A stretch of DNA of 64,000 bases from Zopfochytrium polystomum (Eukaryota; Chytridiomycota; Chytridiomycetes; Chytridiales; Chytridiaceae), in the NCBI GenBank assembly GCA_025765615.1, contig JAIVFJ010000156.1:1-64000 (forward strand), given 5' to 3'. Shown here in pieces: positions 1 to 10,537 of the stretch. Below the pieces are notes generated by a model. The model saw only the letters and a program-made list of their open reading frames with translations, was not told the DNA's origin and ran no database searches. A program made the position numbers and the translations under genes. Positions within the stretch are counted from its first letter, which is position 1; every line of letters starts with the position of its first letter.

Positions 1-1059
1 AGAGGTCAACAAAAGTTGCTTGGTTCGGGTCAGGGCCAACAACCTGCTGACGATGGATTGTTGTGAGGCGTGCAGTCTTGTTGAAAAGTTTATAGGAATG
101 ATAACCAGCCTTTCCTTGGTTTGTTTTTGCACTAGTGCCATTAAATAACAGAGTACCTCCAACTGGAGGTATCTGAGCCAAGTCTCCCACCAACAGGATA
201 GAAAGGCCCCCAAATGGCACATCTGGCTTAACAAATGCCTGCCTCAAGCGTGAGTCCATCTTACCCATGATTTCGCAGCTGACCATTGAGTATTCATTCA
301 TCCACAATGAGCAGCCTCACATTGCGAAAAAACCTGCTGAAGATTTCCAAGCTGTTTTCCTGAGATCAAGCCACCCCTCTTTGATCCACGTACATCAAGC
401 TTCAATAGGGAGTGTAAAGTTGTTCCTCCAATGGCAAACGCAGCTTTAGCTGTGAAGGCTGCATGAACAACATTTTGCAAAAAGCTGCTGGACAGAGCAT
501 TGATCACATAGGACTTCCCAGTGCCTGCAGTGCCATTCAGTATAAAGAGGGACTGATTTTGATCCCTCATTTCATTCAATATGTGATCAAAAACCTGCCG
601 TTGAACAGGCAGGATCCAGGCTCTCTGGGCTGACATAAGGAGCCTCTGCACCTTCAGGGCCATCTCCCAGTGCTTGCTTGTTTTTTTCAACAAATTGGTG
701 CCCTCCTTAAGTTTCCCCTCTGAATACCTCAAACGATGGATACTCCAGTCATAGTTTGCTGTCAATGGTAGATCCAATCCAAGTCTGTCAGACTGTGTGT
801 TTTGTTGCACATCTGCCTGTGGAAGCTCATCTGCAGCATTCATCCACATCTCCCTGACCAAATCCACTTCCTCCATTGCCATAACATCTCTTCCCTGTCT
901 TGCAGCTTCATTCTGGTTGTCACGCATTTTTTTCAATTCAGCTGCGAGGAAATGGTCCATTTCACAACTTCGCTTTAGGACATCGTTGCCACAGCGCAAA
1001 AGGAAATTCTTCCAGTCCTCTTCAGCTACTTCCAAGTTTCTGAGCTGCTGAAAAGATGC
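1..1059 (-). pseudogene. Helitron RepHel, helicase portion (3' part, runs off the window)
   Basis: This is the Pif1-type helicase end of a Helitron transposase, which unwinds DNA during rolling-circle transposition. Reading leftwards from 1,059, the Walker A motif (GTAGTGKS) lies near 520 and is followed by a TTLHSLL segment. Further left the sequence encodes LLIVDE, then YSMV (Walker B), then LLVGDLAQIPPVGG. Two lesions are visible: an extra T in a T-run near 330 and a 4-bp duplication at about 292-300 inside the Walker B codons. Both shift the frame, so it is a pseudogene. The N-terminal parts of the same protein lie at 19,681-24,008, on the far side of the 18.6-kb block that begins at 1,060. 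The right end of the Helitron lies outside the window. Confidence 0.85.
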
Positions 1060-1305
1060 TGAAAGAAATGACCGCTGCTGTTTGTGGATGGTGGTGAACT
1101 ACTCTGGTGGACCACTCTCTTGTGATGGTGAAGCTGAGGTGGGAGACTGTTGTACAATGTATGCTGTTTGGCTTTATACAAGATTGTGACAAAGACGAGG
1201 TGACAAAAAATGCACCAAATTCTCATCACAGTTGGTGCTCCCATGCACCACAGTGTGAGGTGTTGCTCCTGCACACTGCTTACTGCAAAAACCCAAAATC
1301 TAACA
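1060..1305 (-). repeat. Copia-A 3' LTR, left arm
   Basis: A 246-bp LTR on the minus strand, starting TGTTAG and ending TTTCA. It is preceded (minus strand) by the polypurine tract AGGGGGGAG. It matches the LTR at 19,435-19,680 except for at least four substitutions seen by eye. The plus-strand flank is GATGC, where Helitron coding sequence resumes. Confidence 0.9.
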
Positions 1306-1589
1306 CTCCCCCCTAAGCTGTGGGCAGGAGTAAAAGGGCCAGCACGGAGGAAACCCTTACGCCATAGGCAACGTAAGGAAACCGTACACTGGTTAAGGAA
1401 AAGCAATAAACAGGTATGACTGGCCACCAGGTGGCAGAACAATAAGAAAAGAATGCCCATATGAAATTTGTAGATGGAGAGCAAAGAAGCTTGAATGCAG
1501 GAATATAAGAAGCAATGCAGAAAAAGAAGAAGGGCAAGAAAGAGAAAGGAGAAAGGGAATGCAATACAAATAAAGAAAGGCGACAGAAA

Positions 1590-3314
1590 CTAAGGCACAC
1601 AACAAAGACCAATATGACTAAGGTGATAAGCACCTAAAGCAGCTGGTAATGATTTTGTAAGATAATCTGCTGGTTGCTCGCCACCACGAATCCATTCCAG
1701 TCGAATCACTTGTCAATCAACCAGTTCCCGGATATAGTGATACTTAACCAGAATATGTTTTGACCTATTAGTGTAGAGATCGTTTGAGCTCAAATTGATA
1801 ACGCCTTGGTTGTCAGTATAGATTGGAATAGGAGTTGGGGATGGGAGCATAAGTGCTGTGTGCTGTTGTGAGATGGCCTCCAGTTCTCGTCCTAGTTCTG
1901 AGACTGCAACGTATTCTGCTTGCTGAGGTGACAGCATAACTGTAGGACTGCGAGTTGATGCCCAGCTGATAGCGGTATTTCCAAACAAAATGAAGTAGCC
2001 AAGTTGTGATTTCCCATCAGCATGAACTCCATGAGCAGCATCCGAGTAGCCGAAAATTCCAGACCCTGTGTTGGAATAAAGCAAACCATACTCACGTGTA
2101 CCATTGATGTATTGAAGGACTCGAATGAGGATCTGCAAGTGGTGTTTGCTTGGGTCCTTGCTGAAGGCGCCAAGATATGAGACTGCTGGTGCCAAGTCTG
2201 GTCGTGTGTGTGTTGCAAAATAGTTGATGCCACCAAGGATTGCTTGGTAGAGCTGTTGATTTGCTGTGGGTTCATCATTTTCTTGAGGTTGAAGAGTGAG
2301 AGGACTGGGGAGAGCAGTTACTGCTGTCTTCTTTCCATTGAATAGGTCTGCATGGCGTTGGAGTAACTCTTTGGTGTAAGCTCGTTGATGCAAGTAGATG
2401 CCAGTTGGTGTTCGATGAACTTCCATATTCAGTACGGTCTTGATATGACCTAGTTCGCGGAGCTTATAGAAGGATTTTAGCAAATTGATGGCAGAGGTGA
2501 TTTCCTCTGTGTGCCCAAAGAAACAAATATCATCGACATAGATAGCAATGAAAATAATACGTTCCTTTGTGCGCTTGAAGAGGATGCACAGATCTGCTGC
2601 GCTTTGTTGGTAGTCAGCAGATTTGAGACGACCAATGAGTTCCTGGTACCAACAACGCCCCGCTTGCTTGATACCGTTGACAGCTTTGTGCAAAAGCCAG
2701 ACCTTGCCATCCGAACGGTAGCCATCTGGTTGCTCCATGTAGATGGGGACATCAAGTTTGCTGTTGAGGTAGGCATTGCTAATATCGACCATAGCTGTGT
2801 CCCAACCGTTTGAGGCTGTCATAGCAAGGAGCCATCGTAGACTATTGATGCGAACAACAGGAGAGTGAGTGTTCCAGAAATCAACGCCATGACGCTGTGT
2901 AAAGCCCTTAGCCACTAGTCGTGCGCGAAAGCGCTCAATGCTGCCGTCTGGTCGAAGCTTGACCTTGTAAACCCATTTGTTCTGCACAACATTGACATTC
3001 TTGGGTCGATCAACGACTTCGAAAGCTGCAAGCATTCTGAGAGCGTCAATCTCTGTTTGCTCTGCTGCTATCCACTCTTTGGACCACTTTCCACTCATGG
3101 CCTCAGTGCGTGTTACCAGGTCTGGACATTTGACACTGGTTAAATATAGATGTCCAGATCGAGTATGTTTTGGAGATGGGCTGTGCGTAGGGCTGCATGG
3201 TGATTTGCGCACATGTGTAGGTGGAGGCTCTGGTGGTGGTGGTTCTGGTGGTGGCGCTTGAGGTGGTAGGTCTCTAGTTGGTGTTTCAGCAATTGTTTTG
3301 TCATCAGGGGTATG
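1590..3314 (-). pseudogene. Copia-A Pol: reverse transcriptase and RNase H (left arm)
   Basis: Mirror copy of 17,427-19,151, with an identical translation. It reads a proline-rich linker, then the RT (KWVYKVK, ARLVAKGF, catalytic YVDD near 2,540) and then the copia-type RNase H (AEYVAVSELGRE, TDNQGVINL). An in-frame TGA at 1,713-1,715 precedes the last 40 or so codons, which end in a PADYLTKSLP segment. The other arm carries the same stop. Active transposition from this copy is unlikely. Confidence 0.9.
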
Positions 3315-3844
3315 CTTTGGTGGTGTTAGTAAAATGACAGAGGTGTTTGTGAGTATTAGGATGCAGAAAAGGAAATAGAAAAATCATTGGCAGGTGAGCC
3401 TTCTGCACGATGCGGCTCGGGACACCCCGTGCCAGAGAGCCTTCTCTTCCTCTCTCCACAGCCCGCCTTCCGCACTTTCCCCCATGCGTAACGTCAGGCG
3501 CCAAGGGACCTATCTCCCCTGGTGGTGTTCCTTACAGAATGGGCTCCCCAAACAGGCATCCATCCCTTCTGACTTGGGTCCACGCCACACTAGCTCCCGC
3601 AGGGTCGGTATGGCCCAGGGCCTTCGGTTGCGCCACCCACGTCACTCCCAGCCGAGAGTGCGCCTGCAGTCACAGAGCCAGTCGCCGCCCTCACTCATCC
3701 GATTGGTCCCCCGGCTTTAGTGCTCGTAGGTAAGGCCCACTGGAGATGGCGTGAATTGCGGTAACACAGAGTCCATCCCGTCGTGCCGCCACCTCCAACA
3801 CTTCGTGCTGTACATCGTTATCCGATTCACTTTCGCTGCCGTAC
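3315..3844 (-). other. Intron-like GC-rich module in Copia-A pol (left arm)
   Basis: Mirror of 16,897-17,426. On the minus strand it starts GTACGG after CAG, contains TACTAAC near its 3' end and finishes AAG. The flanking Pol frames are both in phase 0. The details are given for the right-arm copy. Confidence 0.65.
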
Positions 3845-4875
3845 CTGGACCACTTCATGTTCATTTGGTGCTAGTTCTGTGGAAGGTTGTCGTTCAGCTA
3901 CTGCTGCTGGTCCTGGTTCTGGGAATTGATCCACGCGAACATTGGCTTCACGAAGGAGGTTGGTGATGTTTTGTTCAGTTGATGTAAGTTCATCTTTGCT
4001 GAGGAGTGGTGTTAGCTGATGAACTAGGTCCTGAGCAATATCCTCTGCTGCTGAGGTGCTGAGGCGAGGGAAACTGTCTTCTGCAACCACAAGGTCATCC
4101 AATCGATGAGTGATTACTCTACCCGTGCTGATGTCAATCAAACGAGCAATGGAACGACCAATGTTTCCAATGTAAATTGCTGGTCAGGCGCGTTCTGCAA
4201 GCTTTTTAAACTGATGTGTTTGTCCACGTTCCTTTGCTGTGATATGATACAAACATCCTGAGCCAAAAACTCTGAATTGACTGATGCATGGAGGGAATCC
4301 AAGAAGCGTTTCAACTGGAGATAGTAATCCACGGCTGAGGACAGGAAGTGTATTGATGATATCTACTGCATGTCGAATCGCGTATCCCCACCATGACCAC
4401 GGTGAACCTGCATGTCTTAGAAGAGATCGTGTGACATCCATGACTGTTCGAACTGCTCGCTCTGCTTTCCCATTCAGCTCAGGTGTATGAGGTGGACTGA
4501 CTTCAACGCGGATGCCACGTGATGCACAGAAACGGTTAAAAGCGAGTGAATTCAGTTCCCCACCATCAAAGCGGACGTCCTTTACACGAACATCCCTAAC
4601 TGTCTCCAATTGTTGGATGATCTTAATGGCCTCCGGTAGTGCTTCTGACTTTCTCCGAAGGTTTGTCGACCAGAGATAATTACTTGCATAGTCAATGGCA
4701 ATGAGAGCAAAGCCATATTGTCCTCGAAACTTTGGTTTGACTTCCACTAGATCAAAGGCTAAATGTTCGCCTGGTAGTTTATCTGGAGGATCTGTATGTG
4801 GAATAGCAGCACGAGTCTGTTTGGCAATAATGCAGGCCTTACACGGTTCTTCAAGTAAGTCCAGCTTAATGTCAG
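3845..4875 (-). pseudogene. Copia-A Pol: integrase (left arm, 3' piece)
   Basis: Mirror of 15,866-16,896. It encodes the zinc-binding end (CKACIIAKQTR), the DDE core (FDLVEV, RFDGGE, ELNGKAERAV) and a C-terminal region with an in-frame TGA. It is separated from the protease/GAG-pre-integrase piece (6,100-6,756) by the solo LTR at 4,876-6,099. Confidence 0.85.
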
Positions 4876-6099
4876 TGTTGAGATTCGACCCACGGGGTAC
4901 ACTACGCCCGTTACTGATGATCCCTTTGAGAACTCCATCCAATCACATTGGATGGGGTGTTTGAAGGGCTCAGTAGATTCAATACTTGAATGGGGCGCTC
5001 GGAAGGGCTAATCTGTTCTCAATAAAAAGAGATAGGCAAAGGCGGCTGTTGTTCTAGCTTTGTTCATCCTACCGGTAGGAACAATGCAATTAGAACATGC
5101 ACAAAAACGCGCAAACTACGCACTCTGCACATATAACACAGCACAGCAAGCATGCAGAAGCAGTGTACCACTGCCCCAGGCTCCGGAATTCCGCTCTCTG
5201 CACCGGAATTCCGCCCTTTTGCATCGGAATTCCGCTTCCTGATCTGGAATTCCTCTCTCTGCACCGGAATTCCGCTTCCTGATCTGGAATTCCAGCTTTC
5301 CTGCTGTGCTGTGCAATCTGAGCAATGCAACAGGCATTTAGGAATCAGGGATTGCACCAATCACTGCATTTCTAAAAATGAGATAAAAACTGAGCTCACC
5401 AGAGATTGCACCAATCATTGGATTTCTAAAAACAAGGAAAAAAGCGGCTTGTTTCCCAAACAAGCTTCCTGATTTGGAAACAACCAAACCAATTTACAAG
5501 CAACTGTTTCTCAAACAAGCTGTAAATTGGTTCCTGGTGGTACTCAGCCCAGACAAAGTGCTCAGCCCAAGGTGGTACTCAGCCCTGGCTGGTACTTAGC
5601 CCTAGGTGGTGCACAGCCCAGGCTGGTACTCAGCCCTGGGTGGTGCTCAGCCCAGGCTGGTACTTAGCCCTGGCTGGTGCTCAGCCCTGAGTGATGCCCA
5701 GCCCTGGGTGGTACTCAGCCCTGAATGGGTACTTAGCCCAGGCTGGGGGTTGGTGCTCAGCCAGTTTTATCTCATTTCTGTGGCCTGCTCTGTGCAGCCC
5801 ACTGCTCCCTCTGTTTTCTGATGGCTCCAACCTGCAGGAGTATAAAAGCAGCAACCTCTCACAGAGATCAAACAAGGAATCCAACCCCCTCCTTGCTGCT
5901 TTGACAGAATCCAGTGCAAAACAAGCCACTCTCTCTTCCTCCATTTGCTCTCTCTTCCATCTCTGCCCACTCACTCCTCTCTCCTCTCTACATCCTCTCA
6001 CTCCTCTCCCTTTTCCATCATCACTGCTCTCTCTCTCTCTCTCTCTCTCTTCATCCCCACACACACCAAGTCCCTCCAGTCCTGGGTGGGATTTCATCA
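4876..6099 (+). mobile_element. Solo LTR inserted in Copia-A integrase (left arm)
   Basis: A 1,224-bp sequence with termini TGTTGAGATTC and GATTTCATCA (TG...CA), flanked by the 5-bp target duplication GTCAG (4,871-4,875 and 6,100-6,104). This is the signature of a solo LTR left after recombination of a full retrotransposon. In the plus direction the U3-like part carries repeated GGAATTCC boxes (about 5,185-5,295) and CAGCCC/CTCAGCCC repeats (about 5,545-5,765). A TATA box (TATAAAAG, 5,841-5,848) and a CT-rich tail follow. It has no coding capacity. Removing it with one TSD copy restores an open Pol frame. The parent element is not in the window. Confidence 0.88.
5841..5848 (+). promoter_or_regulatory. 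TATA box in the solo LTR
   Basis: TATAAAAG lies about 250 bp before the LTR 3' end and downstream of the repeat-rich U3-like part. This sets the LTR's sense strand (plus here, minus in the other two copies). Confidence 0.55.
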
Positions 6100-6756
6100 G
6101 TCAGGAAAGTCAGCACATGTACGGCGCTCCTTCATTGCTCGTAGTCTTGCATAAGGGATATGGTCGAGGCGTTCATGCATGCGCTGAGTGTTTGGAGCTT
6201 TGCTGTTGAGAAAGGCTGTGCGTATACTGAGTGTATCAACTGGTTCTGCAGAGCTGAAGAGGTTGTAAAGTTTACTGGTGCAGTGTGCAATAAATTGTTT
6301 GCTGTAGTTGAAGTTGGGGTTTGCTGCTGTTGGGAACCATTGGAGATCATGTCTAAGAATCATTTGAAGGACGGCTGGATCTCCTTCCTCAGGACTGCTA
6401 CGATAAATAGTACCAGGTTGAAGGTCTCGTGCAAGATGGAAGAAGCCACATAGTTGTAGGTCCCGATCAGCGACCAAGTTGACAGGACATTCTGGAGCAT
6501 ATTGGGCACCTTCAATTATAAGTGTGATGTTGTTGGCGAGTGGTATGAGAGCTGTGCCGAATCCTTCACAAGTAAGAATAGGTCCTTCTTTGGTGATACG
6601 CATGCTAGATTTCTGCTGAGTATAACTATAGGGAATGAAGAGAGAGAAATCTCGAAGCGTTGTGACATTGCAACCGTTGTCGATGAGTACAGGAAAAGAA
6701 ATTGGAAGGGAAGGGACATTAACTGCAAATGCCCGGATTACTCCCAGGCCATCCAA
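6100..6756 (-). pseudogene. Copia-A protease and GAG-pre-integrase (left arm)
   Basis: Mirror of 13,985-14,641. It encodes a protease-like segment with LIDNGCN where D-S/T-G is expected, followed by a GAG-pre-integrase segment (RMHERLDHIPYARL). The frame is then cut by the solo LTR. Confidence 0.75.
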
Positions 6757-8156
6757 AAATCCTGTTGACTTTCATCTTGTTCGGTCTCTGATTGGAGTTG
6801 CGTTTCCATCCACAATTGCTGTTCTGCAGCATACTGCTCACTTTGCTGGTCATCCCAATCACCGTTCTGTAGCAGAAGTGCTTGGTTTTCAGGTATCTGC
6901 TGTTGTGGAGGGTTTGGTTGCTGGAGTAAGAGCGCATTTGGGTTTGCTGGTGGTTGATTCTGTTGCTGTTGCTGCAATTGCTGAAGAAATGTGTTGGCAC
7001 ACTGTTGAGCAACATGACCATAGCCTCCACATGCATGACATTGGACTCCAAAAGACTGTTGCTGGGCAGGGTACCAACTCCCCGCAGAGCCACGTCCCAT
7101 TGCAGTACCACCAGTTGCTGTTCCACGTGAACTTTGTCCTCGCCATGTTCCTCAGCCTCGGCCAAAACCACCATATGGGCGCGGTGTGTACTGTTGGGAC
7201 TGAGGGTTTTGGTACTGCAAGGTTGTTGCGCGGATATTAGGATACGGCTGGTACTGCTGAGGTTTATGATAACTGCCACGACAGCGGAGTTGACTATAGT
7301 GTACTTTTCGCTGAATAATTACATTTGCTGTTGGTGTAGTGACTTCTGGAATGGCTGTTGTCAGGTCCCGCTCCTGTTGTGCTGCAAGTCGATCCCGCCT
7401 CTCATCATATGTATTTTGGCGGGCGGTAGATTTAAATAAGGTGATTAGTTTAGTCAATGATGAAACAGAAGTGATAGGATTCCCTGCAAACATGAACGTA
7501 TTGGCAACACCCATATCGATTAGCATGTTGTTCAGGGCAGATACGAAGACTTGCACAACTTTGGAAAATGGTGTGATGCGACTGCGGATTTCCACTGATG
7601 AACTTTCTGCAAAGCTTTCTACTTTGTGGTAAGCTGTAATGAAGCGCATTGCAAATGACTCGGATGATTCTGCAGGTTCCATTTTTATACGTTCGAAATC
7701 ATCAATAATTTCCTTTGCTAATCCTTGATCTGTTGTTCGACATGCAATCGCAATTTCTCCAAGCAGTGTGTAGGCAAAAATCTGCCCTCGTTGGGGGAAC
7801 TGTGGTAGAAGCTCTGGTTCAACATGTCGTCGAATGAGAAGGATACAGTATGCGTTCTGGTCTTCTGTCCCTGGGAACCATTTGACCTGCTCACGCCCGT
7901 CTCGTGCAAATGCATAATGCTCGCCGTGGTTGGGCCCCCTGCGTACTCTGCATGTTGGGCCGACATTAGGATCATTGGGGTCCACTTGATCATTGCGTAA
8001 TACGTTAATTCGGTCTGGATCGACGCAGTGGCGGAGACCATTGCTTTTGTTGGATAGTTCTGAAATTAGGTCGTCCAGCCAATCTCCAAAATTTGCTGCG
8101 CCTTTGAGGATGGGGAATGCATGGGAAGCATACTTGATTTGATCACGCTCGCTCAT
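6738..8156 (-). pseudogene. Copia-A Gag (left arm)
   Basis: Mirror of 12,585-14,003. The start ATG is at 8,156. It has a capsid-like N-terminal region, an in-frame TGA at 7,152-7,154, then a CCHC zinc knuckle (CHACGGYGHVAQQC) and a Q-rich tail. The last bases overlap the protease frame. Confidence 0.88.
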
Positions 8157-8484
8157 GCTTGGGAGGAAATGTGTGAGAGCTTTGCAGGAGAATAGAAATT
8201 TGAAAGGCAGTGATTTCCCTGATTTAGTGGTAACCCTTCGTAGGGAATAGTAGCAGTCTTTAAGTCGACACTCAACAAGCGTGACACGACACTTGATGGT
8301 CAAGGTATGGGTGTGGATAGGTGGATAGGTGATGTAGCCAAGTTTGCACACGTGTGTAGTGACTTGAGGACAAGAAAAAAACGTGTGTGTAGTGAGTTGG
8401 GGACGAGAAAAAACAGACTTGTCACGGGGTTTGAAGCGGAAATTGAGTGACCAGATGGGCCAAAATGCAGATGCAGCTTGCAAC
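8157..8484 (-). other. Truncated Copia-A leader (left arm)
   Basis: 5' untranslated leader of Copia-A on the minus strand. It matches 12,257-12,584 and stops where the Copia-B LTR begins. The rest of the leader and the 5' LTR of this copy are missing. Confidence 0.8.
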
Positions 8485-8723
8485 TGTTAGTTTTGGGTCT
8501 TTTGGTGTAAGCAGTGTGCAGGAGCTTTGACCAGTTTCTGCTCTGCAAGGATGACTTGCAGCATTTTGCAAGTGATGGTCCTTGTAACAGTTTTGTATAA
8601 AGACAAACACAAGACTGACAGAAGCCAAGATCAACCTCCCACCACCACCACCTTCAGTAGTGTACTCCACCCATCACCACAGCAGCACAACCCATAGACA
8701 ATCCAGCCCAACGAAATCTTTCA
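8485..8723 (+). repeat. Copia-B 5' LTR in the spacer
   Basis: A 239-bp LTR, TGTTAG...TTTCA, related to the 229-bp LTRs at 25,566 and 31,767. The five bases before it (GCAAC) match the Copia-A leader in reverse complement, so it inserted into the left arm. No matching 3' LTR or second GCAAC is found, so the element is truncated. It carries TATAAAG at 8,596-8,602. Confidence 0.88.
8584..8597 (+). promoter_or_regulatory. Primer-like LTR segment complementary to the primer-binding site
   Basis: GTAACAGTTTTGTA, the exact reverse complement of the 14 bases that follow the LTR (8,724-8,737). It overlaps the start of a TATAAA box. Confidence 0.7.
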
Positions 8724-8737
8724 TACAAAACTGTTAC
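8724..8737 (+). promoter_or_regulatory. Putative primer-binding site, Copia-B
   Basis: TACAAAACTGTTAC begins at the first base after the LTR, the usual position of a primer-binding site. It does not start TGG, so it does not fit priming by a tRNA 3' CCA end. It is fully complementary to 8,584-8,597. Confidence 0.65.
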
Positions 8738-9322
8738 CCATCCCAATCACTTCCCCCTTGATTTCAACAAGATCCAATCAGTAGAAGAGCCTGTACGCTT
8801 TTCAGATCTGCCAACTTTGGGGATCGATCACGGACGCTACAGACATCGTACAGCAATTCTGTTACTACCATTGGAAAGCTCTCGATCTCCTCTTTCCAAC
8901 GAACCCACCTGATCTCGGATCCGACGCTCCTACGTTGCGTACACCACCTCTGAAGTTGGCAACCACTTTTCCAACTTCAACCTCAATTTGCTGGCCTTCC
9001 AGACCTCCCCCAGCCAATCCCAAGCTATCATTCGAAAGGCCTGCTTCCGGACTACACAACTGTCACCAACGGGATCCCAAAATCACTCTCCTTTGCGATG
9101 AGCGCCCACTTTTTCCATTCAGGGTCACCAGATTACCTCCAACCCTCACCATTAATTTTTGATTTTTTGTCCCCAATTGGAGACAACGACCACCCCCCTA
9201 CCTGACACACACCAAGCTAACAAACCAACTTTTCATCTGCTGCAACACCACCTTCACAACACACCCAAAATCCAACGAAATCCTTTCAAACTTGGCACAC
9301 ATAATCGTCCTGAGAAAACAGC
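8738..9322 (+). other. Copia-B leader, non-coding
   Basis: 585 bp between the primer-binding site and the gag ATG. It matches 25,809-26,393 with scattered differences. It is pyrimidine/adenine-rich with no convincing reading frame. Confidence 0.7.
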
Positions 9323-10537
9323 ATGACTACTGACTCAACCAAGTATGTTGCCAAGTCCTTCAGCGTCTTGGAGGGACCAGAGAATTTCGGTGACTGGTTG
9401 GAGGATCTTACAGCAGAACTCTCCAACAAAAATGTCGACTTACGCCACTGCATTGACACAAGTCACATCAACGCAGAGCAGAATGATGCAATTGATCCAC
9501 TAGACCTCCGCGACACTGGAACCTGTCTCATCAGAGATGGACCATTCCAAGGACAGAGATTCCAATTGGTGCCTCCGCCTCGTGGACAAGAGAAAGTAAC
9601 TTGGTTTCCTGGTACACAGAACCAGAATGCACATTGCTGTCTAATTATTCGCCGCCACATCTCTCGAGCCCTTCTCACCCAAATCACACCTGGTCGAAAC
9701 TTTGCTTATGAGTTGGTTGGTGAATTGGGAATAATTTGCCGCACAGCAGACCAGGGACTCGCAAAGGAGATCATTGACGACTTTGAACGCATCAAAATGG
9801 AACCAACTGAAGCCTCAGATGCCTTCATTACCCGATTCACTGAAGCATACCATCGAGTTGACAGCTTTGCAAAATCAGCAGCGGGAGAACTTCTCCATCG
9901 TATCCGCCCTTTCCAAAAAGTTGTTCGAATCTTTGTTGGTTCACTGAACCAAAGCCTATTGGACATGGGGATAGGAAACGTTTTTCTTGTTGTCGGCAAC
10001 CCAGCTCCTGAGATAACAAGTTTAGCCAAACTAATCTCACTCTTCAAACAAACTGTTCGTCAAAACAACTATGATAAGCGACGCATCGAGCTGGCAAATC
10101 AAAGAGAAGGGGACACCTCCACTGCAGCCCCAGAGGTCAACACACCAACTGCAAATGTTGCCCAAGTTCACTACACCCACCCCCGAGGCCGTGGTGGCTA
10201 TCGACCGCTCCAACCAAGGCCACAACCATACACCCCACGACCCTATGGTGGCTTTGGCAGAGGGTCCACTCCACTCTCTCAAGGAAGTTGGCGACCCCAG
10301 CAGATGGGATGGCGACTCCAGCAAAGTGGATGGCGACCACAGCAACCATTCTGTCCACACCAGAGCCGGGCATCCGCAAATGTCACCTGCAACAATTGCA
10401 GTGGTCGTGGACATTATGCAAGGGAATGTCCTTCAGCTGCAAACGTGCAGGAGCAGATGCCTCAGCAATCCCAGCAGGCACTCCTAACATACAGTGCACC
10501 AGCAGACAGTGATTCACGCAGGGAATGTCATGAATGA
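9323..10537 (+). CDS. Copia-B Gag
   Basis: 404-residue retrotransposon Gag, intact from ATG to stop. The N-terminal two thirds are capsid-like and clearly homologous to Copia-A Gag (shared FGDWL, IIDDFERIKMEP and FITRF/FITAY blocks). A proline/glutamine/glycine-rich stretch and a CCHC zinc knuckle (CNNCSGRGHYAREC, about residues 353-366) for RNA binding follow. The final few codons probably run past the true Copia-B sequence, because homology switches to Copia-C on the opposite strand near 10,538. No protease, integrase or RT of this copy follows, so the Gag is orphaned. It is the least damaged Copia-B gene in the window; the copy at 26,394 is deleted and frameshifted. Confidence 0.85.
   Translation: MTTDSTKYVAKSFSVLEGPENFGDWLEDLTAELSNKNVDLRHCIDTSHINAEQNDAIDPLDLRDTGTCLIRDGPFQGQRFQLVPPPRGQEKVTWFPGTQNQNAHCCLIIRRHISRALLTQITPGRNFAYELVGELGIICRTADQGLAKEIIDDFERIKMEPTEASDAFITRFTEAYHRVDSFAKSAAGELLHRIRPFQKVVRIFVGSLNQSLLDMGIGNVFLVVGNPAPEITSLAKLISLFKQTVRQNNYDKRRIELANQREGDTSTAAPEVNTPTANVAQVHYTHPRGRGGYRPLQPRPQPYTPRPYGGFGRGSTPLSQGSWRPQQMGWRLQQSGWRPQQPFCPHQSRASANVTCNNCSGRGHYARECPSAANVQEQMPQQSQQALLTYSAPADSDSRRECHE

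Larger units (their letters stand above)
1060..8484 (-). repeat. Left arm of the giant inverted repeat
   Basis: A 7,425-bp arm, reverse-complementary to 12,257-19,680. Paired coordinates sum to 20,741 from the RNase H region to the inner end, so there are no net indels there. Outside that, one T indel near 1,520 changes the sum to 20,740. Every long reading frame in the arm is repeated exactly in the other arm. Inwards, homology stops at 8,484, exactly where a Copia-B LTR begins. Confidence 0.92.

Noticed and set aside
1026..1633. Minus-strand open frames over the Copia-A LTR and pol 3' end (106-152 codons), considered as an env-like gene
   Set aside because: They span the LTR border, change frame between the two arms because of a one-base indel, and have no start shared between copies.
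5185..5295. Regularly spaced GGAATTCC boxes, looked at as a CRISPR-like array
   Set aside because: Spacers are short and themselves repeated, the units are palindromic, the array is inside a TG...CA element with a TSD, and the genome is eukaryotic.
5914..6209. Ser/Leu-rich open frames over the CT-rich end of the solo LTR
   Set aside because: They reflect the (CT)n tract; the same frames recur in all LTR copies and cross the LTR boundary into unrelated sequence.
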